Origin: Streptomyces sp. NRRL F-5122
Lineage (GTDB): Bacteria; Actinomycetota; Actinomycetes; Streptomycetales; Streptomycetaceae
Length of the DNA stretch: 64,000 nucleotides
NCBI RefSeq assembly: GCF_001507435.1
Contig: NZ_LMWH01000243.1
Location: forward strand, 62,001-126,000
Reading direction: 5' to 3'
Positions 1-9,176 of this stretch are shown here, in pieces. The notes under the pieces were generated by a model. That model was not told where the DNA came from and made no database searches. It saw only the letters and a list, made by a program, of their open reading frames with translations. The translations under genes and the position numbers were made by a program. The stretch's first letter is position 1; every line of letters begins with the position of its first letter.

Positions 1-1
1 A

Positions 2-2428
2 TACGGCGTACGGACGGCTCAGGCCGCGCCCGCCACGGACGCGTACCTGCCCCGGCCGACCGCGCACACCGACCCGGAGGCAACCGTCGTCGCCCAGCCG
101 GACCTCGACCGCTTCACCCACGTCGTGGACGGACGACTGCCCCGGCCCGGCTCGGGCACCGGCACCGTCGAGGCGGCCGTCACCGAGCGCACGGCGCGCG
201 TCATGCATCTGCGCACGGGTTCCGTGGTCCATCTGGCCGGGGGCGGTGAAGCGGGGCTCGTGATGCGGATCACCGGTGTCGTCCGGCCGCTCCACGGCGA
301 GGCCGCCTACTGGAACGAAGAGCCGGACCTGAAGGCGCCGACGCTGTCCACGGTCCCCGGACAGGACCGCTCGGACCCCAAGTACTACTGGCACTTCACC
401 GCCCTGATCGACGACAGAGCGGCGGGGGCCCTGCTCGGCCTGCGGGAAGGCGCCACCGCGTACTGGCGCCACCCCGCCGACACCGGCGCCCTGACCGCGC
501 GCTCCGCCTCGGACCTGGTGGACCGTATCGCCGCGCTCACCAGCGGCCCGCAGGCCGCACAGCTCCAGCAGCGGACCGGGCTGCGCGGGATCACCGTGGA
601 GGAGGAGGGGCTGGCCACCCTCGTCGAGCCGTTCGGACAAGAACGTGCCGCCACCGCGCCGCTGGTCATGGTCGCGGCGGTCGGCGTCGGCACGGTCGCC
701 GTCATCGTGCTGCTGATGGCCGGTGAACTGGCCGCCGCCCGGCGGCGAACGGAGCTGGTGCTGCTGCGCGCCCGGGGAGCGGGTCTGCGCGGCCTCGCGG
801 TGCGTCTGCTCGGTGAGAGCGTCCTGACGGCGGTACCGGCCGCGGCCGTCGGACTGGTGCTCGCCCTGCTGCTGATTCCCACGCAGCGCTCCGCCGCCGC
901 CGTGGCCGCGGCGGGTGCGGTCGCGGCCGTCGCGTCACTGGCGCTGCCCGTACGCGCCCTGTTCGCCGTCCGCACGGTGCGGCCGGGCGAGCCGGAGGAC
1001 CTGGTGCGCGCCCGTCCCTCGCGGCGCCGCACCGTCGCCGAGCTGACCGTCGTCCTCGTCGTGACCGGCGCCGTGCTGGCGCTGCGCCGCCGCGGTACGG
1101 CGGACGGCGGCCTCGACCTGCTCACCGCGGCCGCCCCGGTCCTCGTGGCGGTGGTCGCGGCCGTGGCGCTGCTCCGGCTGTATCCGCTGCCGCTCCGGCT
1201 GCTCGCCCGGCCCGCGGCCCGCCTGCGGGGTGCGGTCCTCCCCCTGGGCGTGGCGCGCGCCGGCCGCGCCCCCGCCACGGCCACTCTGCCGCTGCTCGCC
1301 GTCCTGGTCGCGCTCACCGTCACCTCGTTCGGCGGTGCGGTCCTCTCCGGCGTGACCGCCGGCCGGGACCGGGCGGCCCTCGCGGCCGTCGGCGCGGACG
1401 CCAGCATCGAGGCACCGGCCGCCCTGCCGGCCGGTCTTGCGGAACGCGTCCGCCGCCTCGACGGCGTGCACGACGTGGCGCCCGTCCGCATCGAAGCCGG
1501 TCTTCGCACGGATTCCCGCAGGACCGTTTACGACCTGTTCATGGTGGACCCCAAAACCTATGCGCGGCTCGCCGCGGCGACGGGCGTGGACGACGGCTTC
1601 CCCGCGGGAGCGCTCGACAACGGCCGTGCCGGCGCGTTCGCCGCCGTCGTGTCCCCGCAGCTGGCGGGGCAGTTCGGGAGCGGCCCGAACATCGTGCGGG
1701 CGTCCGCCGGCTCCTTCGAGGTGCGGGCCGTGGCGACGAGGAAGGCAGCCGCGGCGGCGACCGCCGGCCGGAACTTCGTCATCGTGTCGTCGAAGGCCCT
1801 GGCGAGGGCCCATCCCGACTGGCTGGACGCGGGCTCCCTGAACCCCACGGCGCTCTACATGACCGGTGACCACATCGACGGCCATTCCCTGCGCGCCACC
1901 GCTCACCAGGCGTCGGCCCGGCTGACCGTCCTGGTGCGGTCGGAGGAGCGGGCGGCGCTGAAGAGCACCGCTCTGCAGTCCGGTACCCAGCACGTCTACT
2001 TGGCGGTGGTCGCGGCAGGCGGCGGCTACTGCGCCCTGGCTCTGCTGCTCTCCCTGCTGCAGAGCTCACCACAGCGCAGCACCACGCTCGCCCGGCTGCG
2101 CACCATGGGCATGCAGGGCCGCCAGCGCCAGTGGCTCGCCGTGCTCGACATGCTGCCGCAGATCCTGCTGGGCGCGCTCGGTGGCATGCTCACCGGGCTC
2201 GCCGTGGTCCCGCTGCTCCGGCCCGGGGTGGACCTGACCGCTCTGGCCTTCACCAGCAGGCCGCAGACGGCCGACGTACCGACGGTGGTGCTGGACACCG
2301 ACCCGCTCGCGCTCGTCCTGCCCTCGGCGGGGCTGCTGGCCGTGGCGTGCGCCGTACTGGTGGCCCAGGCATGGCTGACCGGACGAGGCGGCGAAGGCAC
2401 GAACCTGAGGATGGGTGACCAGGCATGA
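2..2428 (+). CDS. FtsX-like ABC transporter permease (5' end cut by window edge)
   Basis: This is the membrane subunit of a MacB/FtsX-type ABC transporter; such complexes move lipids, peptides or drugs, or act as mechanotransmitters at the cell membrane. The frame is open from the first bases of the window, so the true start lies outside; the first internal GTG is at 125. The visible protein has a long extracytoplasmic region, then about nine hydrophobic segments, including clusters near codons for PLVMVAAVGVGTVAVIVLL and LPLLAVLVALTVTSFGGAVL, a second extracytoplasmic domain and a C-terminal FtsX-like bundle (AVVAAGGGYCALALLLSLL, then two more helices). This two-FtsX-domain layout is usual for large Streptomyces permeases. 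The stop overlaps the next ATG by four bases, so permease and ATPase are translationally coupled. The substrate cannot be told from sequence. Confidence 0.85.
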   Translation, partial: YGVRTAQAAPATDAYLPRPTAHTDPEATVVAQPDLDRFTHVVDGRLPRPGSGTGTVEAAVTERTARVMHLRTGSVVHLAGGGEAGLVMRITGVVRPLHGEAAYWNEEPDLKAPTLSTVPGQDRSDPKYYWHFTALIDDRAAGALLGLREGATAYWRHPADTGALTARSASDLVDRIAALTSGPQAAQLQQRTGLRGITVEEEGLATLVEPFGQERAATAPLVMVAAVGVGTVAVIVLLMAGELAAARRRTELVLLRARGAGLRGLAVRLLGESVLTAVPAAAVGLVLALLLIPTQRSAAAVAAAGAVAAVASLALPVRALFAVRTVRPGEPEDLVRARPSRRRTVAELTVVLVVTGAVLALRRRGTADGGLDLLTAAAPVLVAVVAAVALLRLYPLPLRLLARPAARLRGAVLPLGVARAGRAPATATLPLLAVLVALTVTSFGGAVLSGVTAGRDRAALAAVGADASIEAPAALPAGLAERVRRLDGVHDVAPVRIEAGLRTDSRRTVYDLFMVDPKTYARLAAATGVDDGFPAGALDNGRAGAFAAVVSPQLAGQFGSGPNIVRASAGSFEVRAVATRKAAAAATAGRNFVIVSSKALARAHPDWLDAGSLNPTALYMTGDHIDGHSLRATAHQASARLTVLVRSEERAALKSTALQSGTQHVYLAVVAAGGGYCALALLLSLLQSSPQRSTTLARLRTMGMQGRQRQWLAVLDMLPQILLGALGGMLTGLAVVPLLRPGVDLTALAFTSRPQTADVPTVVLDTDPLALVLPSAGLLAVACAVLVAQAWLTGRGGEGTNLRMGDQA

Positions 2429-3393
2429 CGGAACAGACCTCCGCGGCGCCGGACGCGCTCACGCTCGCCGATCTGGAGCGGCGCGTCGAGCAGCAGCGAC
2501 AGCGACCCGCCCACGGCCACGACGCGCTGATCGCGTGCGACCGCCTCGTGCGCATCTTCGCCGGCCAGGGCGGCGAGGTGCAGGCCCTGCAGGGACTGGA
2601 CCTGCTGGTCGCGAAGGGCGAACTCATGGCCCTGGTGGGCGCTTCGGGCAGCGGCAAGTCCACGCTCCTGAACATCCTGGCGGGCCTGGACGTCCCCACC
2701 GCGGGCGGCGCCTCGGTCGCGGGCTTCGATCTGCTCGCCATGGACAGCCGGTCCCGGCTGCGCTACCGGCGCGAAGTGGTGGGCTTCGTCTGGCAGCAGA
2801 CAGCGCGCAACCTGCTGCCCTACCTCACGGCCGCGCAGAACGTGGCCCTGCCCATGCGCCTCAGCGGCATCGTCAAGGGCAGGCGGCAGCGCGCCGCCCG
2901 CACCGCCGAGCTCCTGGAGATGACCGGCGTGGCCCACTGCCGCGACCGGCGTCCGCACCAGATGTCGGGCGGCGAGCAGCAGCGCACCGCCATCGCCGTC
3001 GCACTGGCCAACCACCCGGCCCTGGTCCTGGCCGACGAGCCCACGGGCCAGCTCGACTCCGCCACCGCCGAGCAGGTCTTCGCCACCTTCCACACCGTCA
3101 ACGAGGAACTCGGCACCACGGTCGTCCTGGTCACCCATGACACCGCCGTCGCCTCCGCGGTCCACCGCACCGTCGCCATCCGCGACGGACGCACCGCCTC
3201 GGAGGTACTGCGCCGCACCACCACCGACGACCAGGGGCGCACCATGACCACGGCGCGCGAGTACGCCACCGTGGACCGTGCGGGACGCCTCCAGCTCCCG
3301 GGCGACTTCACCCAGGCCCTGGAGATCCGCGACCGCGTCCTGCTGGAGCTGGAGCCCGATCACATCACGGTACGGCCGGACCAGGCGCCGTAG
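2425..3393 (+). CDS. ABC transporter ATP-binding protein with AbrB-like C-terminal tail
   Basis: This is the ATPase partner of the upstream FtsX-like permease (MacB/LolD class). Of 322 residues, Walker A is GASGSGKST at 73-80, the signature is MSGGEQQR, Walker B is LVLADEPTGQLDS and the H-loop lies in VLVTHD. The first 40 residues are a charged N-terminal extension. Unusually, the last 50 residues (273-322) are not part of the ABC fold: VDRAGRLQLPGDFTQALEIR followed by DRVLLELEPDHITVRP has the pattern of an AbrB/SpoVT swapped-hairpin DNA-binding or dimerisation module. ATGA overlap with the permease indicates one operon. The ABC assignment is secure; the tail assignment is by pattern only. 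Confidence 0.92.
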   Translation: MTEQTSAAPDALTLADLERRVEQQRQRPAHGHDALIACDRLVRIFAGQGGEVQALQGLDLLVAKGELMALVGASGSGKSTLLNILAGLDVPTAGGASVAGFDLLAMDSRSRLRYRREVVGFVWQQTARNLLPYLTAAQNVALPMRLSGIVKGRRQRAARTAELLEMTGVAHCRDRRPHQMSGGEQQRTAIAVALANHPALVLADEPTGQLDSATAEQVFATFHTVNEELGTTVVLVTHDTAVASAVHRTVAIRDGRTASEVLRRTTTDDQGRTMTTAREYATVDRAGRLQLPGDFTQALEIRDRVLLELEPDHITVRPDQAP

Positions 3394-3711
3394 AGGGCCC
3401 GGCGGGCGTCCGGGAGCCGTCGCTCGGCGGATCAACCGCAAGGGGGGCCGGAGAGCCGCCGCACGCGGTCACCCGCCGGGCCTCCCGTGCGGGACGGCCG
3501 GTGCACCACGCAGGGGGCAGACGGCGGATGGCCGGCGCGCACCGGAGGCTCGTCCGGGACACGGCCCCGGTCGGACTTCCCCGAGGTCGGCGGGACACCT
3601 CGCCGACCCCGACCGGCCACCGCCTCTTCCACGGGCCGAGCGCCGGCGTGGCTAGACTCCGGCCGGCATCGGCCCGGCCTGAGCGGCCACGGGGTTCTCC
3701 AGGGGGGGCAC

Positions 3712-4410
3712 ATGGTCTGGTCACGGCTTCGTCGCGGGCGGGACGCGCCCGGACTTCCGCTCCCCGGCGTTTGCGGGCACCGGCGGCACACCCTGCGCAC
3801 GGGCCGTCTCCTGTTCTACAGCCTGGAGACGTGGCTGGACCTCGCCGCCGCCCTGGCCGCCGGCTCGGACCCGGAGGCCCAGCGGTGGCTCGGATGGGAC
3901 AAGCACATCATGACCGACCCGAAGGTCCGCGAGGTCTATGTGCAACTGCGCCCCGGCGACACCGACTCCCTCCGTACGTACCCGGCCGTCCAGCGCCTGC
4001 TGCGCCATCTCGTCGAACCCGTCCCCGACCAGGCGGTGGCGCTGATCGGTGTGCGCGTGGACGACGGCAGATACGCCGGGTTCGCGGAGCTGGACCCCGA
4101 CACCGGGCTGATCGGTGGATGGCTGGCACCGCACGCGCGTGGCCTGGGGCTCGGTGTGGAGCTGTTCGGGGCCGTCGCGTCCCTCGCCCACACCCATCTG
4201 GGGCTTCGGACGGTGCGGGCGGGCCACGAGCCGGCCAACACCGCGAGCGCGCGTGCGCTGGCGGGCGCAGGCTTCGTCGCGGACGACGGGCCCCCGCGCC
4301 ACACCCTGCGCGACGGCCGTGAGGTCGACGCCTGCTGGCTCCGGCACACGGCACCGGGGACGATCTCCCGCTGCCGTGCCGCCGGTCGGCAGGACCGAAG
4401 GAACTCCTGA
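3712..4410 (+). CDS. GNAT family N-acetyltransferase
   Basis: This is a predicted acetyl-CoA-dependent N-acetyltransferase of 232 residues, probably cytoplasmic. I chose the ATG at 3712 because a run of G (AGGGGGG) lies just upstream; the frame is open further back but has no better start. The C-terminal half carries the GNAT core: a beta strand reading GFAELDPDTGLIGGWL, then the acetyl-CoA loop and helix ARGLGLGVELFGAVASLA, then TVRAGHEPANTASARALAGA, the conserved Asn-containing strand-helix of RimJ/RimL-like enzymes. The N-terminal half resembles the wider RimJ/RimL acyltransferases. Acceptor substrate unknown. It is not obviously in an operon and converges on the VOC gene at 4476. Confidence 0.82.
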   Translation: MVWSRLRRGRDAPGLPLPGVCGHRRHTLRTGRLLFYSLETWLDLAAALAAGSDPEAQRWLGWDKHIMTDPKVREVYVQLRPGDTDSLRTYPAVQRLLRHLVEPVPDQAVALIGVRVDDGRYAGFAELDPDTGLIGGWLAPHARGLGLGVELFGAVASLAHTHLGLRTVRAGHEPANTASARALAGAGFVADDGPPRHTLRDGREVDACWLRHTAPGTISRCRAAGRQDRRNS

Positions 4411-4475
4411 GTCGTTCGGCCGTGGGCATCAGGAAGTCGGGGAACACCGCGAAAGCGTGCGGGCCCCGATGGGCA

Positions 4476-4853
4476 TTACCCCTTCAGCCGCTCCGCCGCG
4501 CTGCGTTCCACGCAGAACTCGTTGCCCTCCGGGTCGTACAGAGTCACCCACCCGGTTCCGTCGGGCCGACGGTGGTCCCCCTGAAGCGTGGCGCCGAGCG
4601 AGAGCAGTCGCTCGACCTCCTCGTCCCGGCTGCGGTCCTGGGGCTGGAGATCAAGATGGACGCGGTTCTTCACGGTCTTGCGGTCGTCGACCCGCACGAA
4701 CAGCAAGGCGGCTGCCGCAGCCGTGACCGAGGCTTCCGGATCTCCCGGAAAGTCGTCATCGGCGAGCGAGCCGTCCAGGGCCTGGGCCCAAAAGCCCGCA
4801 AGGGCATAGGGGTCGGTGCAGTCGACGGTGACGTGGCGGATCAAGGAAGTCAT
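4476..4853 (-). CDS. VOC family (glyoxalase-fold) protein
   Basis: This 125-residue single-domain protein has the vicinal-oxygen-chelate fold. The N-terminus HVTVDCTDPYALAGFWAQAL is the typical first beta-alpha module, and the C-terminus WVTLYDPEGNEFCVE is the classic last strand with the metal-ligand-like Glu. The middle NRVHLDLQPQDRSRDEEVER is found in many Streptomyces glyoxalase-like proteins. Family members include dioxygenases, fosfomycin or bleomycin resistance proteins and many of unknown role; nothing here fixes the substrate. It is monocistronic and convergent with the GNAT gene. Confidence 0.85.
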   Translation of the reverse strand: MTSLIRHVTVDCTDPYALAGFWAQALDGSLADDDFPGDPEASVTAAAAALLFVRVDDRKTVKNRVHLDLQPQDRSRDEEVERLLSLGATLQGDHRRPDGTGWVTLYDPEGNEFCVERSAAERLKG

Positions 4854-5036
4854 GCGCGCAACCCGATCACGAATGCCTCATGGGGTCCAGAGCCCGCGTC
4901 CTCGATGTCGAGCGTCTTCCGGCCTGGGCGCCGGGGGAGTTGAGGCGAACGGAGGGCCACCGCACCGGTGCGTTCCGAGGCCGGCCATGGGTGATCTGCT
5001 TCGCCGGCCGTCGGCGTAGCCTCGTCCGCGCCGGGG

Positions 5037-5348
5037 TTGATCGACAGGCGTGTGGGGGAGCAGGGCCTGATCTTCATGACGCTGGGCGCGACCGTCATCG
5101 GCGACCGGCTCTTCTGCAGCGAACGGCACAGCCAGAACTATCGGTCTCCGGAACCGACCCGGGATGTCGCGCCGCCCTTTGCCACCGGATCTCCGGAACA
5201 TCTGGGCCGGATCGCCGCCGCCTGGTTCGAGGAGATCACGAGCCGCCCCGTCATCTCCCCTCTGTCGTCGAACGGATACCGGTTCGTCCCTCCGGGGGCC
5301 GCCCTTCCGCCGAGACATCGCTGGGTGCGCAACGGACCCCGGTGCTGA
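5037..5348 (+). CDS. Small hypothetical protein or gene remnant
   Basis: This TTG-started frame of 103 codons has G/C-rich third positions over most of its length and a plausible protein-like middle (HLGRIAAAWFEEITSRPV). The segment resembles short Streptomyces hypothetical proteins in which a Trp-Phe-Glu helix precedes an Arg-Pro turn, but I cannot name a family. The start has no convincing ribosome-binding site and the C-terminus loses coding character after 5300, so it may be a decayed gene. The flanks 4854-5036 and 5349-5722 show nothing else that I recognise. Confidence 0.3.
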   Translation: MIDRRVGEQGLIFMTLGATVIGDRLFCSERHSQNYRSPEPTRDVAPPFATGSPEHLGRIAAAWFEEITSRPVISPLSSNGYRFVPPGAALPPRHRWVRNGPRC

Positions 5349-5722
5349 AGCCGTCCAGAGGAGGGCTGCGGTACGTGTCACAGGTGCTGAGCCGTGTCGG
5401 TGATCTCGAGCCGACGGCACATCGCAGGCCGGGCCCGCGCCGTCCCAGAGGTAGTGATCGAGTGCGCACCGAGGGCGGGGCCGGCCGGGGAGATCGTCTG
5501 CCGACCGCTGTAGTCCCGGCCGTTGACTTCGCTGCTGTACGGCCATGGGGGCTGCGCCGGCGTCGGCCGATCCCTCGAAGGACACGCGCTGTTCACCGGT
5601 ACGGCCGACGAGTGCCGAACAGCCGTAAGAGACGGGGCAACCCTGCCCCCGTCTCATGGGTCACACAGGAGCCACCTGTTCACAGGTTTTTCAAAGGTCC
5701 GAAAGGGGCCCCACCCTCTGTG

Positions 5723-7774
5723 ATGACTCGTACCCGGCTGACCGCGCTGGCCGCGACGGCCGCCGTCGCCGCCGTCGGCGGCCTGATCACCGCCGCTCCT
5801 GCCTCCGCGGCCGTCAGCTGCACCTCTCCCGTCTGGAAGGCTCAGTACTTCGGCAATTCCACCTTCAGCGGCACGCCGAAGCTGACCGCCTGCGACTCCG
5901 CCATCGCCGAGAACTACGGCTACGGCGACCCGCCCGGCGTCACGCTCCCCAAAGACAACTTCTCCGTCCGCTGGTCCCTCACCCGGGACTTCGGCTCCGG
6001 CGGGCCCTTCCGGCTCTCCGCAGCCACACAGGACGGCATGCGCGTCTACGTCGACGGCGTGCGGAAGATCGACCTGTGGAAGAACGTCTCCACCACCGCC
6101 CGCAAGACCGTCGACCTGACCGTCCCGTCCGGCAAGCACACGCTGCGCGTCGACTACGTCGCCTGGACCGGCACCGCCAACGCCGGTTTCACGTACGCCC
6201 CGCGCACCGAGGCCGGAGTCGACAGGGTCAAACCGCTTGCCCCGACCGGCTTCACCGCCGCGTACAACCGGGACACGAGGAAGACCACCCTGCGCTGGGC
6301 CGCGAACAAGGAGATGGACCTCGCCGGTTACCGCGTGTACCGCCGGCTGAGCGCCACCCAGTGGGCGAAGGTCAGCGGTTCGTCGCCGCTCACCTCGCCC
6401 TCCTTCGTGGACGCGACGCCCGCCACGGGCCAGACCTTCCTCTACGAGGTCCGCGCCGTCGACAAGGCGGGCCGCGAGTCCGCCGGCAGTCTCGACGCCA
6501 CCACCGTGAGCGTGGACCGCACGGGGCCGGCGACGCCCACCGGTCTCACGGTCGCCGGCGACAACTGGTGGGCCACCCTGGCCTGGCAGGGGCCCGCCGA
6601 CGCCGCGAAGTACGAGGTGTACGCCGCGTCCGCGGCCACCGGCCCGTTCACACTGCTGGGTACGACGACCACGACGTCGTACCGCACCGAAGCGCCCGTG
6701 AACACCCTCCGGTACTACCGGGTCCGCGCCCTCGACGTGTCCGGCAACCCGTCGGCGTACGCCGCCGTCACCGGCGACGGAGTCGACCGGACACCGCCGG
6801 CGAAGTCCCCGACCTCTCTCGGCTCCGTCGTCAACGTCGGCGACACCGAGGTGTACTGGGACCAGCCCGACGGCTTCTATGAGGACTTCGACAACGGCGG
6901 GTCCTACCGCGTCTACCGCTCGCCGGGCAAGACCCTGGACCCGGCCGCGCTCACCGGCGTGACCTGCGCGGAGTGGAGCGACGAGACCAGCACCGGCGGC
7001 AAATGCCACGACCGGGACATGCCCGCGGGCACATATGTGACGTACGCGGTCGCGGCGGTGGACCCGGCCGGCAACGAGTCGGCGCTGTCCGCCCCGCTCG
7101 TCGTCCGCACCGGCGACCGCGTCGCGCCCGGTCCGGTGGGGGGCGTGAAGGCCACCCCACGTGCCGACGGCGTGCTGGTGAGCTGGGCGGCCTCGACCGA
7201 GGACGACGTCGAGCGCTATGTGGTCCGGAACGGCACCCGGCAGGCGGACGGCACGGTCAAGTGGCTCGGCACCGCCTCCTGCTGGGAGGGTACGAGCGAC
7301 CCGCTTGCCGTCCTCTGCGGCGACCTGCCGGACGGCGAGACGTACGTGTACGCGGTCGTCGCCAGGGACCGCTGGGGCAATGCGCTGTCCCCGAGCGACC
7401 CGAAGGTCACGGTCGTCGAGGCCACCGAGCTGGACGTCCGGCCGTCCGTGACGGTCGTCCGGGACTGGGACCTCGGCAGCCTGGGCCACGGCAGTTTGAT
7501 CGGCCCCGAGCAGGACGGGCCGTCCATCGGCTGGCGGTGCGAGAAGACGGCTGTGTGCGACACCGTCGCGGGCTACCGGGTCGGACGGTGGAACGCGGTC
7601 ACGAAGGCGTACGAGCCGCTGCACGCCGGACTGCTGCCCGCGGAAACCCGTGCCTACACGGACACCACGGCCGCGCGGGGGGCCACGCACTTCTACACGC
7701 TGGAGGCGGTGCGCGCCGACGGCAGCGTCGCGGCCACGTACGTGTGGAACTGCGTCTTCCAGGACCGCGTCTAG
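5723..7774 (+). CDS. Secreted PA14-like and fibronectin type III repeat protein
   Basis: This is a predicted exported protein of 683 residues. The frame is open back to 4880, but coding character and the signal peptide (MTRTRLTALAATAAVAAVGG, ending near ASAAV) begin at the ATG at 5723; a GTG lies one codon earlier. After the signal comes a PA14-type carbohydrate-binding region (KAQYFGNSTFSG, then RVYVDGVRKIDLWKNVS, then HTLRVDYVAWTGTANAGFTY). This is followed by about four fibronectin type III modules, recognisable from repeats such as LRWAANKEMDLAGYRVYR and VSWAASTEDDVERYVVR. No catalytic domain is evident, so an adhesive or scaffold role outside the cell is likely. A strong hairpin follows at 7806. 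Confidence 0.8.
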   Translation: MTRTRLTALAATAAVAAVGGLITAAPASAAVSCTSPVWKAQYFGNSTFSGTPKLTACDSAIAENYGYGDPPGVTLPKDNFSVRWSLTRDFGSGGPFRLSAATQDGMRVYVDGVRKIDLWKNVSTTARKTVDLTVPSGKHTLRVDYVAWTGTANAGFTYAPRTEAGVDRVKPLAPTGFTAAYNRDTRKTTLRWAANKEMDLAGYRVYRRLSATQWAKVSGSSPLTSPSFVDATPATGQTFLYEVRAVDKAGRESAGSLDATTVSVDRTGPATPTGLTVAGDNWWATLAWQGPADAAKYEVYAASAATGPFTLLGTTTTTSYRTEAPVNTLRYYRVRALDVSGNPSAYAAVTGDGVDRTPPAKSPTSLGSVVNVGDTEVYWDQPDGFYEDFDNGGSYRVYRSPGKTLDPAALTGVTCAEWSDETSTGGKCHDRDMPAGTYVTYAVAAVDPAGNESALSAPLVVRTGDRVAPGPVGGVKATPRADGVLVSWAASTEDDVERYVVRNGTRQADGTVKWLGTASCWEGTSDPLAVLCGDLPDGETYVYAVVARDRWGNALSPSDPKVTVVEATELDVRPSVTVVRDWDLGSLGHGSLIGPEQDGPSIGWRCEKTAVCDTVAGYRVGRWNAVTKAYEPLHAGLLPAETRAYTDTTAARGATHFYTLEAVRADGSVAATYVWNCVFQDRV

Positions 7775-7805
7775 CCGGCGCGAGGTCGGCGGAACTGCGT
7801 CATGG

Positions 7806-7831
7806 GCCCCGGACCGTGATCGGTCCGGGGC
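7806..7831 (+). terminator. Hairpin terminator after the PA14/FN3 gene
   Basis: A perfect 10-bp stem (GCCCCGGACC at 7806-7815, GGTCCGGGGC at 7822-7831) with a 6-nt loop lies 31 bp after the stop. There is no U-tract, which is usual for Streptomyces terminators. Confidence 0.75.
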
Positions 7832-7866
7832 TCCGCCTCGGGTGCCGGGCGCGGTAGCCTCGGGCC

Positions 7867-8634
7867 ATGCCCGAGACCTCGGCGGCGAATTTTTACGACG
7901 AGCTGGCCGACGACTACCACCTGATCTACGCGAACTGGGACGCGAGCATTCGTCGCCAAGGAGAGGTCCTGGACGGCCTGATGGGCCGGGACCACGCGGC
8001 GGTGCTCGACTGCTCGTGCGGCATCGGCACGCAGGCCATCGGCCTGGCGCTGCGCGGGCACCGTGTCACCGGGACGGACCTCAGCGCCCGCGCCGCCGCC
8101 CGCGCTGCCCGTGAAGCCGCCCGGCGGAAGGTGTCATTGCGTACGGCCGTCGCCGACATGCGACGCCTGCCGTTTCCCGACGCCCGGTTCGACACCGTCG
8201 TCTGTGCCGACAACTCGCTGCCCCATCTGCTGACGGAGCAGGACGTGCACGCCGCCCTGGCGGAGATGCGCCGCGTGCTGCGCCCCGCGGGCCTGCTGCT
8301 GCTCAGCACGCGCCCCTACGACGACCTGCTGCGCGACCGCCCCGATTCAACGCCCCCCCAGGTCCACCGGCCGGCGGCCGGAGGAGAACGGACCGTCACC
8401 TTCCAGCTCTGGCACTGGCACGAGGACGGCGAGCACTACGACTTGGAGCACTTCCAACTGCTGCCGGCCGAAGGTGAATGGCACGTCAAGGTCCGCCGGA
8501 CCGTCTACTGGGCGCTGGGCCGTGACCGACTGGCGGGCTTCGCCACCGACGCGGGGTTCGCGGACCCCGAGTGGCGGATGCCGCAGGAGACGGGCTTCTT
8601 CCAGCCGCTGCTGGTGGCACGCGCAGGCGAGTAG
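7867..8634 (+). CDS. Class I SAM-dependent methyltransferase
   Basis: This 255-residue protein has the Rossmann-type methyltransferase fold. Motif I is VLDCSCGIGTQAIGLAL at 46-62, the acidic residue binding the SAM ribose is probably Asp71 (VTGTDLS), motif II is DTVVCADNSLPHL and motif III is MRRVLRPAGLLLLSTRP. The N-terminal FYDELADDYHLIYANWD is the usual cap of small-molecule methyltransferases of this group. The substrate is unknown. A terminator precedes it, so it is probably transcribed alone. Confidence 0.88.
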   Translation: MPETSAANFYDELADDYHLIYANWDASIRRQGEVLDGLMGRDHAAVLDCSCGIGTQAIGLALRGHRVTGTDLSARAAARAAREAARRKVSLRTAVADMRRLPFPDARFDTVVCADNSLPHLLTEQDVHAALAEMRRVLRPAGLLLLSTRPYDDLLRDRPDSTPPQVHRPAAGGERTVTFQLWHWHEDGEHYDLEHFQLLPAEGEWHVKVRRTVYWALGRDRLAGFATDAGFADPEWRMPQETGFFQPLLVARAGE

Positions 8635-8863
8635 GCGACACCACCGCCGTGCGCGGCGTTTGCCACGATGCTCAGGGGGTGAATCTTCGGCCGATCTGCC
8701 ACGGATGCGGCACGACTGCTCTTCGTCCCCAAGTGACTCAGGCGAGGGCTCTGCGTTGGACCGGCGTGGTCTCCACCTGCCCTGGCGGGCCCATAAGAGT
8801 CCGCGCTTGCGCACGGGTGTACGTCGGTGCGGTGACCCAGTCGGGTACTCAACCTGCTGCCCT

Positions 8864-9139
8864 TCAGGGCCCAGCCGCTGCACCGGGGATCTGGCGCGCG
8901 AGCTCCTCGACGACCTGGGGCACGACACGTTGGGCGCCCTCGTCCTGCAGCGCTTCGACGAGTGCCTGATGCACCACCGTGAACGGCTGCCCCGCATGTG
9001 AGGCGCGGGTTCGGTCAACCGCCCCTTCGATCTTCGCGAGATGGGCTGCCACGATCGATAGCGCCTTCTCGCTGCCGTCGATTTGAGGCCCGGTGCTCCC
9101 CGTGGTTACCCACAGGATCCGACACGCGGCTAGGGTCAT
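8864..9139 (-). CDS. Small hypothetical protein
   Basis: This 91-residue protein has a good G/C third-position pattern and a helical, soluble character (HQALVEALQDEGAQRVVPQV near the C-terminus). A longer frame runs back into the divergent gene at 9177, but coding character starts at the ATG whose complement is at 9137-9139. I recognise no family. It is divergent from the 201-residue gene at 9177 with about 37 bp between starts, so the two may share a regulatory region. The 230 bp between 8634 and 8864 show nothing recognisable. Confidence 0.5.
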   Translation of the reverse strand: MTLAACRILWVTTGSTGPQIDGSEKALSIVAAHLAKIEGAVDRTRASHAGQPFTVVHQALVEALQDEGAQRVVPQVVEELARQIPGAAAGP

Positions 9140-9176
9140 GGCCAGGTGATCGGAGTCATGGCTGAGGTGGGCACGT

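Noticed and set aside
4880..5722. Long upstream extension of the PA14/FN3 gene frame
   Set aside because: The translation is Arg-rich without domain similarity and the signal peptide begins at 5723.
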